From UBA4717 sp002404395 (GTDB lineage Bacteria > Bacillota > Clostridia > Oscillospirales > CAG-272), in assembly GCA_937902275.1 (NCBI GenBank), contig CALFNW010000112.1, forward strand, positions 1-48,668: a DNA stretch of 48,668 nt, in the 5' to 3' direction. Under the pieces are notes generated by a model. It ran no database searches, had not been told where the DNA came from, and was given only the letters and a program-made list of their open reading frames with translations. The translations under genes and the position numbers were made by a program. This document shows positions 41,901 to 48,668 of this stretch, one piece after another (position 1 is the stretch's first letter; every line of letters begins with the position of its first letter).

Positions 41901-43199
41901 ATGGAAGGCGACAGTATATTGTCGATCGTAATAATTGCATTTCTTGTTATTGCATCGGCATTTTTCTCGGCCACCGAAACCGCATTTTTATCTTTCAATC
42001 GCATTAAAATGAAAACCGCCGCACAGGACGGCGACAAACGCGCGCAAAAAATTCTGGATCTATTCGAAAAATACGACAAATTGATCTCTACGATCCTTAT
42101 CGGAAACAATATCGTAAATCTCTCTGCCGCTTCGCTCGGAACCGTATTGTTTGTGCAACAGCTCAAAATCCAGAACGGTGCCACGGTTTCAACTATCGTA
42201 CTTACCGTGATAATCCTGCTGTTCGGCGAGATCACTCCGAAGCGTATAGCCAAGGAGATACCGGATAAGATCACATACGCATTCTATCCCCTGATCAAGG
42301 GACTTGTTGTGGTATTTACCCCGCTTGCCTTTTTGCTCAATCTTTGGCAACGCATGTTGTCGAAATTCTTCCGCTTTGAAGGCGAGACCGGCATGACCGA
42401 AGACGAGTTGATAACCATGGTAGACGAAGCGCAGCATGACGGCGGAATAGATGAGGACGAGGGCGAGCTTATACGTTCTGCAATCGAATTCAACGACGTG
42501 GAAGTCAAGGACATAATCACTCCCAGAGTTGACATCTCGGCTATTCCCGAAAATGCAACCATGGATGAAGTTGCCGCAGTCTTTTACGAAACCGGCTTCT
42601 CGCGTCTGCCGGTGTACAAAGACTCTATCGACAATATAATCGGAATACTTCACGAGAAAGATTTCTATTATATGCGTCATAAAGGCAATACCGACTTCTC
42701 TTCCGCTATAGGAAAAGCGCTTTATGTCTCGGAACACGTGCAGATCTCGGATCTGTTAAAGAAATTCCAGCTTGAAAAAGCGCATATGGCAGTAGTGCTT
42801 GATGATTTCGGCGGAACACTCGGAATATGCACGCTTGAAGATATAATCGAAGAGCTCGTCGGCGACATTTGGGATGAGCATGACGAGGTCATAGAGCAAT
42901 TTGTGCAGAATGAGGACGGTAGCGTCACCGTCGATGCATCCGCTCGTGTAATAGACATGTTTGAGCATTTTGACATGGAGCCAGATGACGACGACGATCT
43001 TCCGCAAACCGTCAACGGCTGGGTGCTTAAAGAGATGGGGCATCTGCCGGAGCCCGGAGAAAGTTTTAAATTTGAGAATTTGACGGTCGAAGTAACTAAA
43101 TCGGATGAAAAGATCGTTGAGGAGGTGCGCATAGTCGCGGAACAACCCGAAGTTGACGGCAACACAGACAACGACAAAAAGGACACCGATCATACTTGA
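41901..43199 (+). CDS. CNNM/CorC-family transporter (DUF21-CBS-CorC)
   Basis: 432 residues, ATG behind ACGGAGG at a long spacing of 13 bases. Order: DUF21 membrane domain with three to four segments (residues ~1-180; SAFFSATETAFLSFNRIKM and STILIGNNIVNL), an acidic helix (MTEDELITMVDEAQHDGGID), a CBS pair (ITPRVDISAIPENATMDEVA, FSRLPVYKDSIDNIIGILHE, then AVVLDDFGGTLGICTLEDII), and a C-terminal CorC domain (WVLKEMGHLPEPGESFKFEN). Often annotated 'hemolysin'. Characterised relatives export magnesium or cobalt, with ATP or Mg bound at the CBS pair. It follows the leader ORF and attenuator hairpin and ends with a terminator. Confidence 0.92.
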   Translation: MEGDSILSIVIIAFLVIASAFFSATETAFLSFNRIKMKTAAQDGDKRAQKILDLFEKYDKLISTILIGNNIVNLSAASLGTVLFVQQLKIQNGATVSTIVLTVIILLFGEITPKRIAKEIPDKITYAFYPLIKGLVVVFTPLAFLLNLWQRMLSKFFRFEGETGMTEDELITMVDEAQHDGGIDEDEGELIRSAIEFNDVEVKDIITPRVDISAIPENATMDEVAAVFYETGFSRLPVYKDSIDNIIGILHEKDFYYMRHKGNTDFSSAIGKALYVSEHVQISDLLKKFQLEKAHMAVVLDDFGGTLGICTLEDIIEELVGDIWDEHDEVIEQFVQNEDGSVTVDASARVIDMFEHFDMEPDDDDDLPQTVNGWVLKEMGHLPEPGESFKFENLTVEVTKSDEKIVEEVRIVAEQPEVDGNTDNDKKDTDHT

Positions 43200-43228
43200 T
43201 CCGGTCAGAGCGATTATATAGTATTCTC

Positions 43229-43271
43229 AGGTGCAAATCGAAGTCTAACCGACTTCGGTTTGCACTTTTTA
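43229..43271 (+). terminator. Terminator of the CNNM/CorC gene
   Basis: GTGCAAATCGAAGTC (43231-43245) pairs with GACTTCGGTTTGCAC (43251-43265) with one G-T pair, then TTTTT. Confidence 0.88.
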
Positions 43272-43423
43272 TGTGTAATGCATAGTCGTCGCCTGAGTAC
43301 CTCCGCAAAACAAGCCGCATCGGCTGCGCCGCAAAATATTGCCGTATAATTTTAAATTACCCTGCGTTGCTTTTTGATTCCAAAACGTAGATAATAAGTG
43401 AACGCAGAAAGGAAGTGATCTCA

Positions 43424-43984
43424 ATGATTGACGACGCAAAAATAATCGAGCTGTTTTTTAAGCGTTCGGAAAGCGCAATATCAGAGCTTGACATTAAATA
43501 CGGGAAGCTGTGCCGCAGGTTATCCCATAATATCGTGAATAATCCGGAAGATGCGGAAGAATGTGTAAACGACGCATATCTCGGCGCATGGAATACGATA
43601 CCTCCGGCAAATCCGTCGCCTTTGCAAGCGTTTATCTGTAAGATCGTGCGAAATGTTTCTTTGAAATGCTATTACAGAAATGCTGCTCAAAAAAGAAGCG
43701 GTGAGTACACTGTCGCAATGCAGGAACTTGAAGCGTACCTTCCGGCATCCGACTCAGTCCATGAAGAGGTTGAAACGCGGGAATTGACCGCAGTTATTGA
43801 ACGCTTTTTAGACAGCTTGGAAAATGAAAACTGCGCAATATTCATACGCCGTTATTACTTTTCCGATACATACGCGGAAATTGCAAGCTCTGTCGGGCTC
43901 TCCGAAAAAAGCGTATCCATGCGTCTCGTGCGCATCCGAAAACAGCTAAAGAAATATTTGTGTGAGAGGGGAATTTATGTATGA
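43424..43984 (+). CDS. ECF-type sigma-70 family sigma factor
   Basis: 186 residues from ATG at 43424 (AAAGGAAG upstream; a GTG at 43415 lies in the ribosome-binding site). Region 2: SHNIVNNPEDAEECVNDAYL and AFICKIVRNVSLKCYYR; region 4: ENCAIFIRRYYFSDTYAEIA and SEKSVSMRLVRIRKQLKKYL. Regions 1 and 3 are missing, as in ECF sigmas. The stop overlaps the next start (ATGA), so it is coupled to the membrane protein that follows, its probable anti-sigma factor. Its own promoter could not be identified; such operons are often autoregulated. Confidence 0.92.
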   Translation: MIDDAKIIELFFKRSESAISELDIKYGKLCRRLSHNIVNNPEDAEECVNDAYLGAWNTIPPANPSPLQAFICKIVRNVSLKCYYRNAAQKRSGEYTVAMQELEAYLPASDSVHEEVETRELTAVIERFLDSLENENCAIFIRRYYFSDTYAEIASSVGLSEKSVSMRLVRIRKQLKKYLCERGIYV

Positions 43985-44916
43985 ACACAAAAAAGTTTTC
44001 AGAAGCCATGAACGGGATCGATGATAAGTACATCGAAAAAGCTATCTCATATAAGGTCAGCGACACTAAAGCCGCACATATCAAGCGGCGCTTCTCCATG
44101 CCTCTCATCGCCGCAATCATACTGATCCTGTTTATCGGATCGGTCGCGGCGATCGTTCTGATCAGCAAAGGGGATCTGTGGATCCAGAGTCCATCGGGCG
44201 ATCCGGTCGAATCAGTGCGGGCGGCACTTGAAAATCAAGTCGGAAAGGACTACACCGTCAAGCTCAGAATTGAGAGCATTGAACTTGACGAAGATGAAAC
44301 CGTACGCACGATCAAGCGCTATCTCGATACACCGATCGCTTCGCGTAACAATTGGAGCGAAGCCTATCTTAACGAGCATTTTGCCGCCGTAAAGTCGGTG
44401 TATTATGCTGAATATGATCACACGGAAACAACAAGAAGCGACGGTGAAGTAACGATGTATTTTTATCTGGTGCAGAGCATCGACAGCGGGAAATGGACTA
44501 TTGTTGACAATTCCGGAAACATAAGCCAAACAAAAACCGATTTTGAAGAAAAAAGCGATAATCCGAACGTCAAAAATATCAAGGAACAGCTGTTTTCATA
44601 TTTGTCGGAGCTGTTCACCAACGCATATTCTCCTTATTATGACGGATTGCGTTATGAGATGAGCGGGTACAGCGAGACCGTTGAAAACAATAAAGTTACA
44701 GCCACATTTATTTGGACCATGTGCCATCTCGGCAAAGCCTGGGACGTACCGACGGACGAAGGCGTTGAACAACAGGCAAATTGGCCCCTGCAGGTCACCG
44801 CAGATATTGACGAAATGAATATGCTGAAAACCGAAACGATCTCTGTTCTTGCCGATACGAGCGCAGTGGGCGAGTCGGATTACCGTACTCCGATTTCCGA
44901 ATACTTTCCGGACTGA
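43981..44916 (+). CDS. Probable anti-sigma factor with large extracytoplasmic domain
   Basis: 311 residues. Residues 1-38 are cytosolic (SEAMNGIDDKYIEKAISYK), 40-62 form one membrane segment (PLIAAIILILFIGSVAAIVL), and ~245 residues lie outside. No zinc-type HxxxCxxC anti-sigma motif is seen. The exterior part is polar, acidic and aromatic (WSEAYLNEHFAAVKSVYYAE; TATFIWTMCHLGKAWDVPTD) and may be the sensor. The four-base overlap with the sigma gene and the one-pass topology support the anti-sigma assignment; the signal sensed is unknown. Confidence 0.72.
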   Translation: MNTKKFSEAMNGIDDKYIEKAISYKVSDTKAAHIKRRFSMPLIAAIILILFIGSVAAIVLISKGDLWIQSPSGDPVESVRAALENQVGKDYTVKLRIESIELDEDETVRTIKRYLDTPIASRNNWSEAYLNEHFAAVKSVYYAEYDHTETTRSDGEVTMYFYLVQSIDSGKWTIVDNSGNISQTKTDFEEKSDNPNVKNIKEQLFSYLSELFTNAYSPYYDGLRYEMSGYSETVENNKVTATFIWTMCHLGKAWDVPTDEGVEQQANWPLQVTADIDEMNMLKTETISVLADTSAVGESDYRTPISEYFPD

Positions 44917-44970
44917 CAGTACGAATGATCCCATAAAGGCAAACATAAGACAATAACGCTGAACCAAAAG

Positions 44971-45006
44971 GCGCACGGGAATCTTAGGATTTTGTGCGTC
45001 TTTTTC
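44971..45006 (+). terminator. Terminator of the ECF/anti-sigma operon
   Basis: GGCGCAC (44971-44977) pairs with GTGCGTC (44995-45001), with inner AATC/GATT, then TTTTT. Confidence 0.75.
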
Positions 45007-45076
45007 GGCGTCAGGCACTGTCACTTAAAATTTATGCCGTGTCATGCCGTGTTTTTCGATCAGATAAGCAAAAAAC

Positions 45077-45105
45077 TTGCAAATTGCGTTGAAATGTGAT
45101 AGAAT
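45077..45105 (+). promoter_or_regulatory. Sigma-A-type promoter of the DivIVA-HTH operon
   Basis: TTGCAA at 45077-45082, 17-base spacer, TAGAAT at 45100-45105. Confidence 0.7.
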
Positions 45106-45175
45106 GATAAAAGCAAGCCATTCGACCGGTATTATAATGCAACGGAGAATAATTTCGAACAAACCGTACACAGCA

Positions 45176-45196
45176 GCATGAGTAAAAATCTCATGC
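45176..45196 (+). promoter_or_regulatory. Leader hairpin upstream of R7
   Basis: GCATGAG pairs with CTCATGC around TAAAAAT, then ATATATATTTG, a terminator-like order immediately before hairpin repeat R7. Confidence 0.55.
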
Positions 45197-45200
45197 ATAT

Positions 45201-45222
45201 ATATTTGAGCCGCCTTCGGCGG
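45201..45222 (+). repeat. Start-codon hairpin repeat, copy R7
   Basis: ATATTTGAG followed by CCGCC-TTC-GGCGG (45210-45222), ending 13 bases before the ATG at 45236; the gap carries TATGGAG. Confidence 0.8.
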
Positions 45223-45235
45223 TATGGAGTTCAGC

Positions 45236-46183
45236 ATGAACGGTGTCCTTTTCCGCAAATCCATTGGCGGTTATAACAAAGATGACGTAAACAGCTATAT
45301 TGAAAGCATGAGTCTCAAGTCGCGCAAGCGCGAGGAAGAGCTTACCGCCGAGCTTAAGGAATATCAGCGCAAGCTCGCCGAAACCGAGGCACGTGCCCAA
45401 AAAGCTGAGAGCCGTGATTTTTCCGAAGAAACAGAACAATTCAACGCGCGCATCGCAGCACTTGAAGAAAAGCTCGGAGAATGTGAGAAGCTTATTAACG
45501 CAAGGACCGAGGAAGCCGCCGAGCTTGAAGCGCGTCTTGCCGAAGCAACTGCAAACAATGAAATCCTTTCCGCCGAAAATGCGGAAAATCAAAAATATAT
45601 TGAAGGCGCTCGCTCTGCGGTCGAATGTGCAAAGAAGTACGAAGAATTAAGCAAACGTCTCGGCGAAATACTTCTGAGTGCGCAGACGGACGCCGAAAAA
45701 ACGCTTTCCGACGCACAAGCCAAAGCCGCGGCAATTATCGCGGATGCCGAAGCAAAGCGTGAAAAGATCACAGATGTGCTGAAAAATTATACCTCCATGT
45801 ATTGCGACAAGCTCGGAGAGCTTACCGCCGAAAGCGCAAAAGAGCGTCTGGACCGGCTTGACAGCGAAATGGCGGCATTTGAAGCTTCGATAACACGTGC
45901 GGTAATGAACGCAAAAAAGCAATCGGGTTCGCTGCATGAATATCTTGACGGTCTCAGAAACTCTCTTGAATCAAGTCTTTCCTCCGTGCTCGGCAATGAA
46001 AGCCGCGCAGCCGAAAATGACTCTGCCTCAGACAACGCGGGAAGTGTAACCAAAACAGCCGAACCGAGTGAGCCGGATATGGAGTTACTTTTAAAAAACG
46101 CCGCCGATGAAATTATGTCAAAGCTTAACGAAGAGCTTGACGGAGCTTTCAGCTCGGACGACGATTCAAAACCGCAGACATGA
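45236..46183 (+). CDS. DivIVA-domain coiled-coil protein
   Basis: 315 residues. ATG at 45236 is chosen because GGAG lies 6 bases upstream, which excludes the ATG at 45224. The N-terminus NGVLFRKSIGGYNKDDVNSY is the DivIVA membrane-curvature-binding segment (phi-G-YN-DDV). Residues ~25-125 and ~130-250 are long Glu/Lys/Ala coiled coils; the last ~70 are acidic and Ser-rich. DivIVA-like proteins mark cell poles and septa and recruit division, wall-synthesis or sporulation partners; GpsB and SepIVA are relatives. The four-base overlap with an HTH gene is unusual and suggests joint control. Confidence 0.85.
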   Translation: MNGVLFRKSIGGYNKDDVNSYIESMSLKSRKREEELTAELKEYQRKLAETEARAQKAESRDFSEETEQFNARIAALEEKLGECEKLINARTEEAAELEARLAEATANNEILSAENAENQKYIEGARSAVECAKKYEELSKRLGEILLSAQTDAEKTLSDAQAKAAAIIADAEAKREKITDVLKNYTSMYCDKLGELTAESAKERLDRLDSEMAAFEASITRAVMNAKKQSGSLHEYLDGLRNSLESSLSSVLGNESRAAENDSASDNAGSVTKTAEPSEPDMELLLKNAADEIMSKLNEELDGAFSSDDDSKPQT

Positions 46184-47115
46184 AAAGTCAAAATATCAGA
46201 AGCCTCGACAGCTTGGGAGAAAAGCTTCGCCGACTCAGAACACAAAAAGGAATGACCCAAAGCGAGGTTTCAAAAGGGATAGTAACACGCAATATGCTCA
46301 GCCGGATCGAAAACGGCGCGGCTTTACCGTCGCTTGAAACACTTGCCGAGCTTGCCGACCGCCTCGGTGTTCCGTGCGGATTTTTACTTTCCGAATCGGC
46401 GCTTGAAGCCTTTGACTTACTTGACTTCAAGCATGAGCTTGAACGGTTGTTTAAGGAAAAACGCTACGCCGCCGCGCTTAAACTTATCTCGGAAAACACG
46501 CATGAAGCGGATGACGAAATATACCTCACCGAGCTTGAATGTCTGTTCGCGACCGCGCTTGAGGCGGCAGCACAGTCGGAATATCGTAAAGCGTTCGAAT
46601 GCCTTGAGGATACGGTCTCAAAGCTTGAGCTGACTGCATATTCGGTTTCGGGTATAGGTCTGTCCTCAACGCTGTACCATGAGTTTGCCAAACGCGTACT
46701 GCCGGAGCAGGCAGGCGCCTACGGAAAGCAGTCTCCCCCGAGCCTGCCGCAAAAATTCAAAGAGCTGACGGATATGCTCATATATCTTAAACTTTCAGAT
46801 CTTTTTGACAGCAATCAGATCGTAAAGGCGGTAAACCTTGCTTCACTCTGCGAAATTGAAAACAAAACTCTGTCAACACATATTGCGGCACGCCTCGATA
46901 TGGCTGGCGGCAGATATCAAAGCGCCGAAAGCAAGCTTAACAGCATTATCGAATCGGCCGAAAGGTCTCCGGACGCGATTGCGAATCTGTTGATCTTCAA
47001 AGTTTACGGAGATCTTGAAGAATGTGCAAAGGGTATAGGCGACTACGTTTCGGCATACGGATACAAAGAAAAAAAACTTAAGCTTTACGAAAAAACATCG
47101 GGAATAAAGCTTTAA
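46180..47115 (+). CDS. XRE-type HTH regulator with TPR-like C-terminal domain
   Basis: 311 residues, ATG overlapping the preceding stop. The N-terminal XRE helix-turn-helix spans ~10-66 (GEKLRRLRTQKGMTQSEVSK, SRIENGAALPSLETLAELAD). Residues ~90-310 are all alpha-helical, with repeated aromatic/Ala spacing (RYQSAESKLNSIIESAERSP; SAYGYKEKKLKLYEK) resembling TPR units. HTH plus TPR is the architecture of RRNPP peptide sensors (PlcR, Rgg, NprR), but no signal-peptide gene was found beside it. It may instead regulate the DivIVA gene it is coupled to. Confidence 0.83.
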   Translation: MKSQNIRSLDSLGEKLRRLRTQKGMTQSEVSKGIVTRNMLSRIENGAALPSLETLAELADRLGVPCGFLLSESALEAFDLLDFKHELERLFKEKRYAAALKLISENTHEADDEIYLTELECLFATALEAAAQSEYRKAFECLEDTVSKLELTAYSVSGIGLSSTLYHEFAKRVLPEQAGAYGKQSPPSLPQKFKELTDMLIYLKLSDLFDSNQIVKAVNLASLCEIENKTLSTHIAARLDMAGGRYQSAESKLNSIIESAERSPDAIANLLIFKVYGDLEECAKGIGDYVSAYGYKEKKLKLYEKTSGIKL

Positions 47116-47194
47116 GACAGTATGTAATGCAAATGTTACCGTGAGTCCGCCGCAAAACGATCGGAAATTAACACAAAAACACAAGCTCCGGCAA

Positions 47195-47236
47195 GTGAAA
47201 CTTTGATTTCGCACCGCAGTCGGCGCGAAGATTCAC
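47195..47236 (+). promoter_or_regulatory. Extended hairpin upstream of R8
   Basis: GTGAA/TTCAC outer stem, TTCGC/GCGAA middle stem and CCG/CGG tip, then GTTTATTTTTTG: a terminator-like structure directly before R8 and ispF. Confidence 0.6.
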
Positions 47237-47240
47237 GTTT

Positions 47241-47263
47241 ATTTTTTGAGCCGCCTACGGCGA
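47241..47263 (+). repeat. Start-codon hairpin repeat, copy R8
   Basis: ATTTTTTGAG followed by CCGCC-TAC-GGCGA, a stem of at least four pairs with UAC triloop (47251-47263), ending 13 bases before the ispF ATG. The gap (CACGAATATTACT) has no Shine-Dalgarno sequence. Confidence 0.75.
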
Positions 47264-47276
47264 CACGAATATTACT

Positions 47277-47771
47277 ATGAATATACGAAATATAAGGATA
47301 GGTCACGGCTATGACCTGCACCGACTCGAATATAACAGACGTCTGGTGCTTGGCGGAGTTGAGATACCTTATGAAAAGGGACTGCTTGGTCATTCCGATG
47401 CCGATGTATTGCTCCATGCAGTAATGGATGCCGTACTCGGCGCGCTCGCACTCGGCGATATCGGCAAGCTTTTTCCCGACAACGACAAAAGCTATAAGAA
47501 TATTGACAGCATGATCCTTTGCGAGCGTGTATATGAAGTCATGCGCGCGCATAATATGCATATCGGGAACATAGATACAACTGTGATCGCGCAGGCACCG
47601 AAACTTTCCCCGCATACCTTGGCGATGAGAAAAAACATCGCCCGTGTATTCGGATGCTTTGAAAACGAAGTCAGCGTTAAAGCAACGACTGAAGAGCATC
47701 TCGGAATAACGGGCGACGGATCGGCAATACGTGCGCATGCGGTTGTTTTGCTCATACCTGATGACTGCTGA
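47277..47771 (+). CDS. ispF: 2-C-methyl-D-erythritol 2,4-cyclodiphosphate synthase
   Basis: 164 residues. The zinc/substrate motifs are GHGYDLHRL near the N-terminus and LLGHSDADVLLHAVMDAVLG; FPDNDKSYKNIDS and KATTEEHLGITGDG complete the signature. It makes the cyclic diphosphate in the methylerythritol route to isoprenoids. ispD, often adjacent, is absent. The start has no ribosome-binding site and lies 13 bases behind hairpin R8, so initiation may depend on the leader structure. Confidence 0.96.
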   Translation: MNIRNIRIGHGYDLHRLEYNRRLVLGGVEIPYEKGLLGHSDADVLLHAVMDAVLGALALGDIGKLFPDNDKSYKNIDSMILCERVYEVMRAHNMHIGNIDTTVIAQAPKLSPHTLAMRKNIARVFGCFENEVSVKATTEEHLGITGDGSAIRAHAVVLLIPDDC

Positions 47772-48007
47772 TATATTGCCGCATATATATTATACAGCGA
47801 GCCGACTCTGCCTGAATTGACAGATCCCGCATATTATACTTCCGTGACAGCGTCGGCTTCGCGAATCTTCATAAGGTACCGAAGTACGGCACCTGTTACC
47901 ATTTTATGACATTTTGCGTCAAACGTCACTGCCGTGCGGCGGCTTGCTGAAATGCCGCATTGCATTTTGAACAACATTTGATCCGAATTGAAAGGAAGCA
48001 ATAAAAA

Positions 48008-48664
48008 ATGATAAGAATTTCGCCCTCGATCCTCGCGTCCGATTTTTCCAAACTCGGCAAGGAGCTTGACTCGATCTCCGAAGCCGGTGCGGAATATGCG
48101 CACATTGACGTTATGGACGGAATGTTTGTCCCGAACATAACTCTCGGTCCGTGCATCATATCGTCAATCCGCAAAAACTGCCAGCTTGTTTTCGATACTC
48201 ACCTTATGATAGCCGATCCTCTGCGATATATCAACGAATTTGCCGAGGCAGGCTCGGATATAATCACCTTTCATTTTGAAAGCTGTACAAATCACGCGCA
48301 GGTAATTGAAAGAATAAAGTCTCACGGTAAAAAAGCCGCGATCGCCATAAAGCCGGCAACTCCCGCTTTTGTGCTTGAGCCGTTTTTGCCCATGCTCGAT
48401 ATGGTGCTTGTAATGACGGTTGAGCCCGGTTTCGGCGGGCAGTCATTTATACCCGAAACGCTTGAAAGCGTCAGGATCGTAAAGGCGATGCTTGATAAAG
48501 CAGGACTTTCGGAGAAGGTGGATATTGAAGTGGACGGCGGAATAACTCCCGATAATGTCGGAGCGATCAAAGCCGCCGGCGCAAATGTGATCGTTGCCGG
48601 AAGTGCGGTATTCAAAGCTGCCGATCGCCAAAACGCCATAACCGCGCTTCGGTCCGGCATCTAA
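48008..48664 (+). CDS. rpe: Ribulose-phosphate 3-epimerase
   Basis: 218 residues, complete, ATG behind AAAGGAAG. TIM-barrel signatures: SILASDFSKLGKELDSI, HIDVMDGMFVPNITLGP (metal-binding His and Asp), VMTVEPGFGGQSFI and EVDGGITPDN. It interconverts ribulose-5-phosphate and xylulose-5-phosphate in the pentose-phosphate pathway, with a divalent metal. The 236 bases before it contain no gene and no promoter I could identify with confidence. The window ends four bases after the stop. Confidence 0.96.
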   Translation: MIRISPSILASDFSKLGKELDSISEAGAEYAHIDVMDGMFVPNITLGPCIISSIRKNCQLVFDTHLMIADPLRYINEFAEAGSDIITFHFESCTNHAQVIERIKSHGKKAAIAIKPATPAFVLEPFLPMLDMVLVMTVEPGFGGQSFIPETLESVRIVKAMLDKAGLSEKVDIEVDGGITPDNVGAIKAAGANVIVAGSAVFKAADRQNAITALRSGI

Positions 48665-48668
48665 AGCT

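Larger units (their letters stand above)
44917..45235. other. Intergenic region before the DivIVA-like gene
   Basis: 319 bases: terminator at 44971-45006, promoter at 45077-45105, then a ~125-base leader with two hairpins (45176-45196 and R7). Nothing else recognisable. Confidence 0.7.

Noticed and set aside
43310..43345. Ninth copy of the start-codon hairpin before the ECF sigma gene
   Set aside because: Only CGGC-TGC-GCCG is retained, without U-run, and it lies ~90 bases from the start codon.
47129..47205. Possible short peptide gene after the HTH-TPR gene (signal peptide for an RRNPP system)
   Set aside because: Frames are only a few to ~22 codons, lack ribosome-binding sites and secretion features.
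1..48668. tRNA, rRNA, T-box, insertion sequence, attachment site
   Set aside because: I looked for T-box ACCGCG cores, cloverleaf arms, transposase motifs and terminal inverted repeats and found none that I could support.

Overview
The window looks like a chromosomal segment of an endospore-forming, Gram-positive member of the Clostridia (Firmicutes). It carries the complete forespore sigma-factor operon spoIIAA-spoIIAB-sigF, an S-layer-homology surface protein with cohesin-like domains, an Rpe/IspF/Lgt/FolD housekeeping set, low-to-medium GC, strong Shine-Dalgarno sequences and sigma-A promoters with 17-18 base spacers. No tRNA, rRNA, CRISPR array, insertion sequence or phage gene was seen. 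The family or genus cannot be fixed from sequence alone.

Layout. Positions 1-10165 (minus strand) hold a secreted-protein cassette: a 1274-residue LamG protein, a 1674-residue secreted Rhs/YD-repeat protein whose last ~248 residues are a different, AT-richer C-terminal module, a membrane-anchored protein directly behind it, and the start of a paralogue of that protein at the window edge. This reads like a polymorphic Rhs locus with candidate immunity genes. Next come an orphan OmpR-type response regulator, a Gfo/Idh/MocA oxidoreductase divergent from an AraC regulator, the spoIIA operon (13920-15444) convergent with a small lipoprotein, and proBA. A lysine riboswitch with its own promoter and terminator (18335-18596) controls an NhaC-superfamily transporter. 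rpsT and rpoBC follow, then a LysR regulator divergent from a CPA2 antiporter and an MgtC-family protein.

The second half holds a cohesin/SLH surface protein divergent from acpP, a pair of M16-family proteins (ymfF/ymfH-like), lgt and folD, the rplU-prp-rpmA operon (Prp is the protease that trims the N-terminus of L27, and this L27 has the cleavable extension), a VanZ-like protein, a CNNM/CorC-type transporter with a long leader, an ECF sigma factor with a probable anti-sigma factor, a DivIVA-like protein translationally coupled to an HTH-TPR regulator, ispF and rpe.

Three RNA-level systems stand out. (1) A family of short hairpins (U-run, GAG, five- or six-pair stem, UNC triloop) sits exactly 12-13 bases before the start codon of seven unrelated genes; several copies are preceded by a terminator-like hairpin. 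(2) The CNNM/CorC gene has a 29-codon leader ORF ending Glu-Pro-Cys-Glu-Pro-Pro-stop, whose last codons are perfectly complementary over 8 bases to the Shine-Dalgarno region of the transporter gene, the architecture of a translational attenuator. (3) The lysine riboswitch in front of the NhaC-like gene identifies that gene as a probable lysine transporter. The rplU leader also shows mutually exclusive hairpins, one of which covers the ribosome-binding site.
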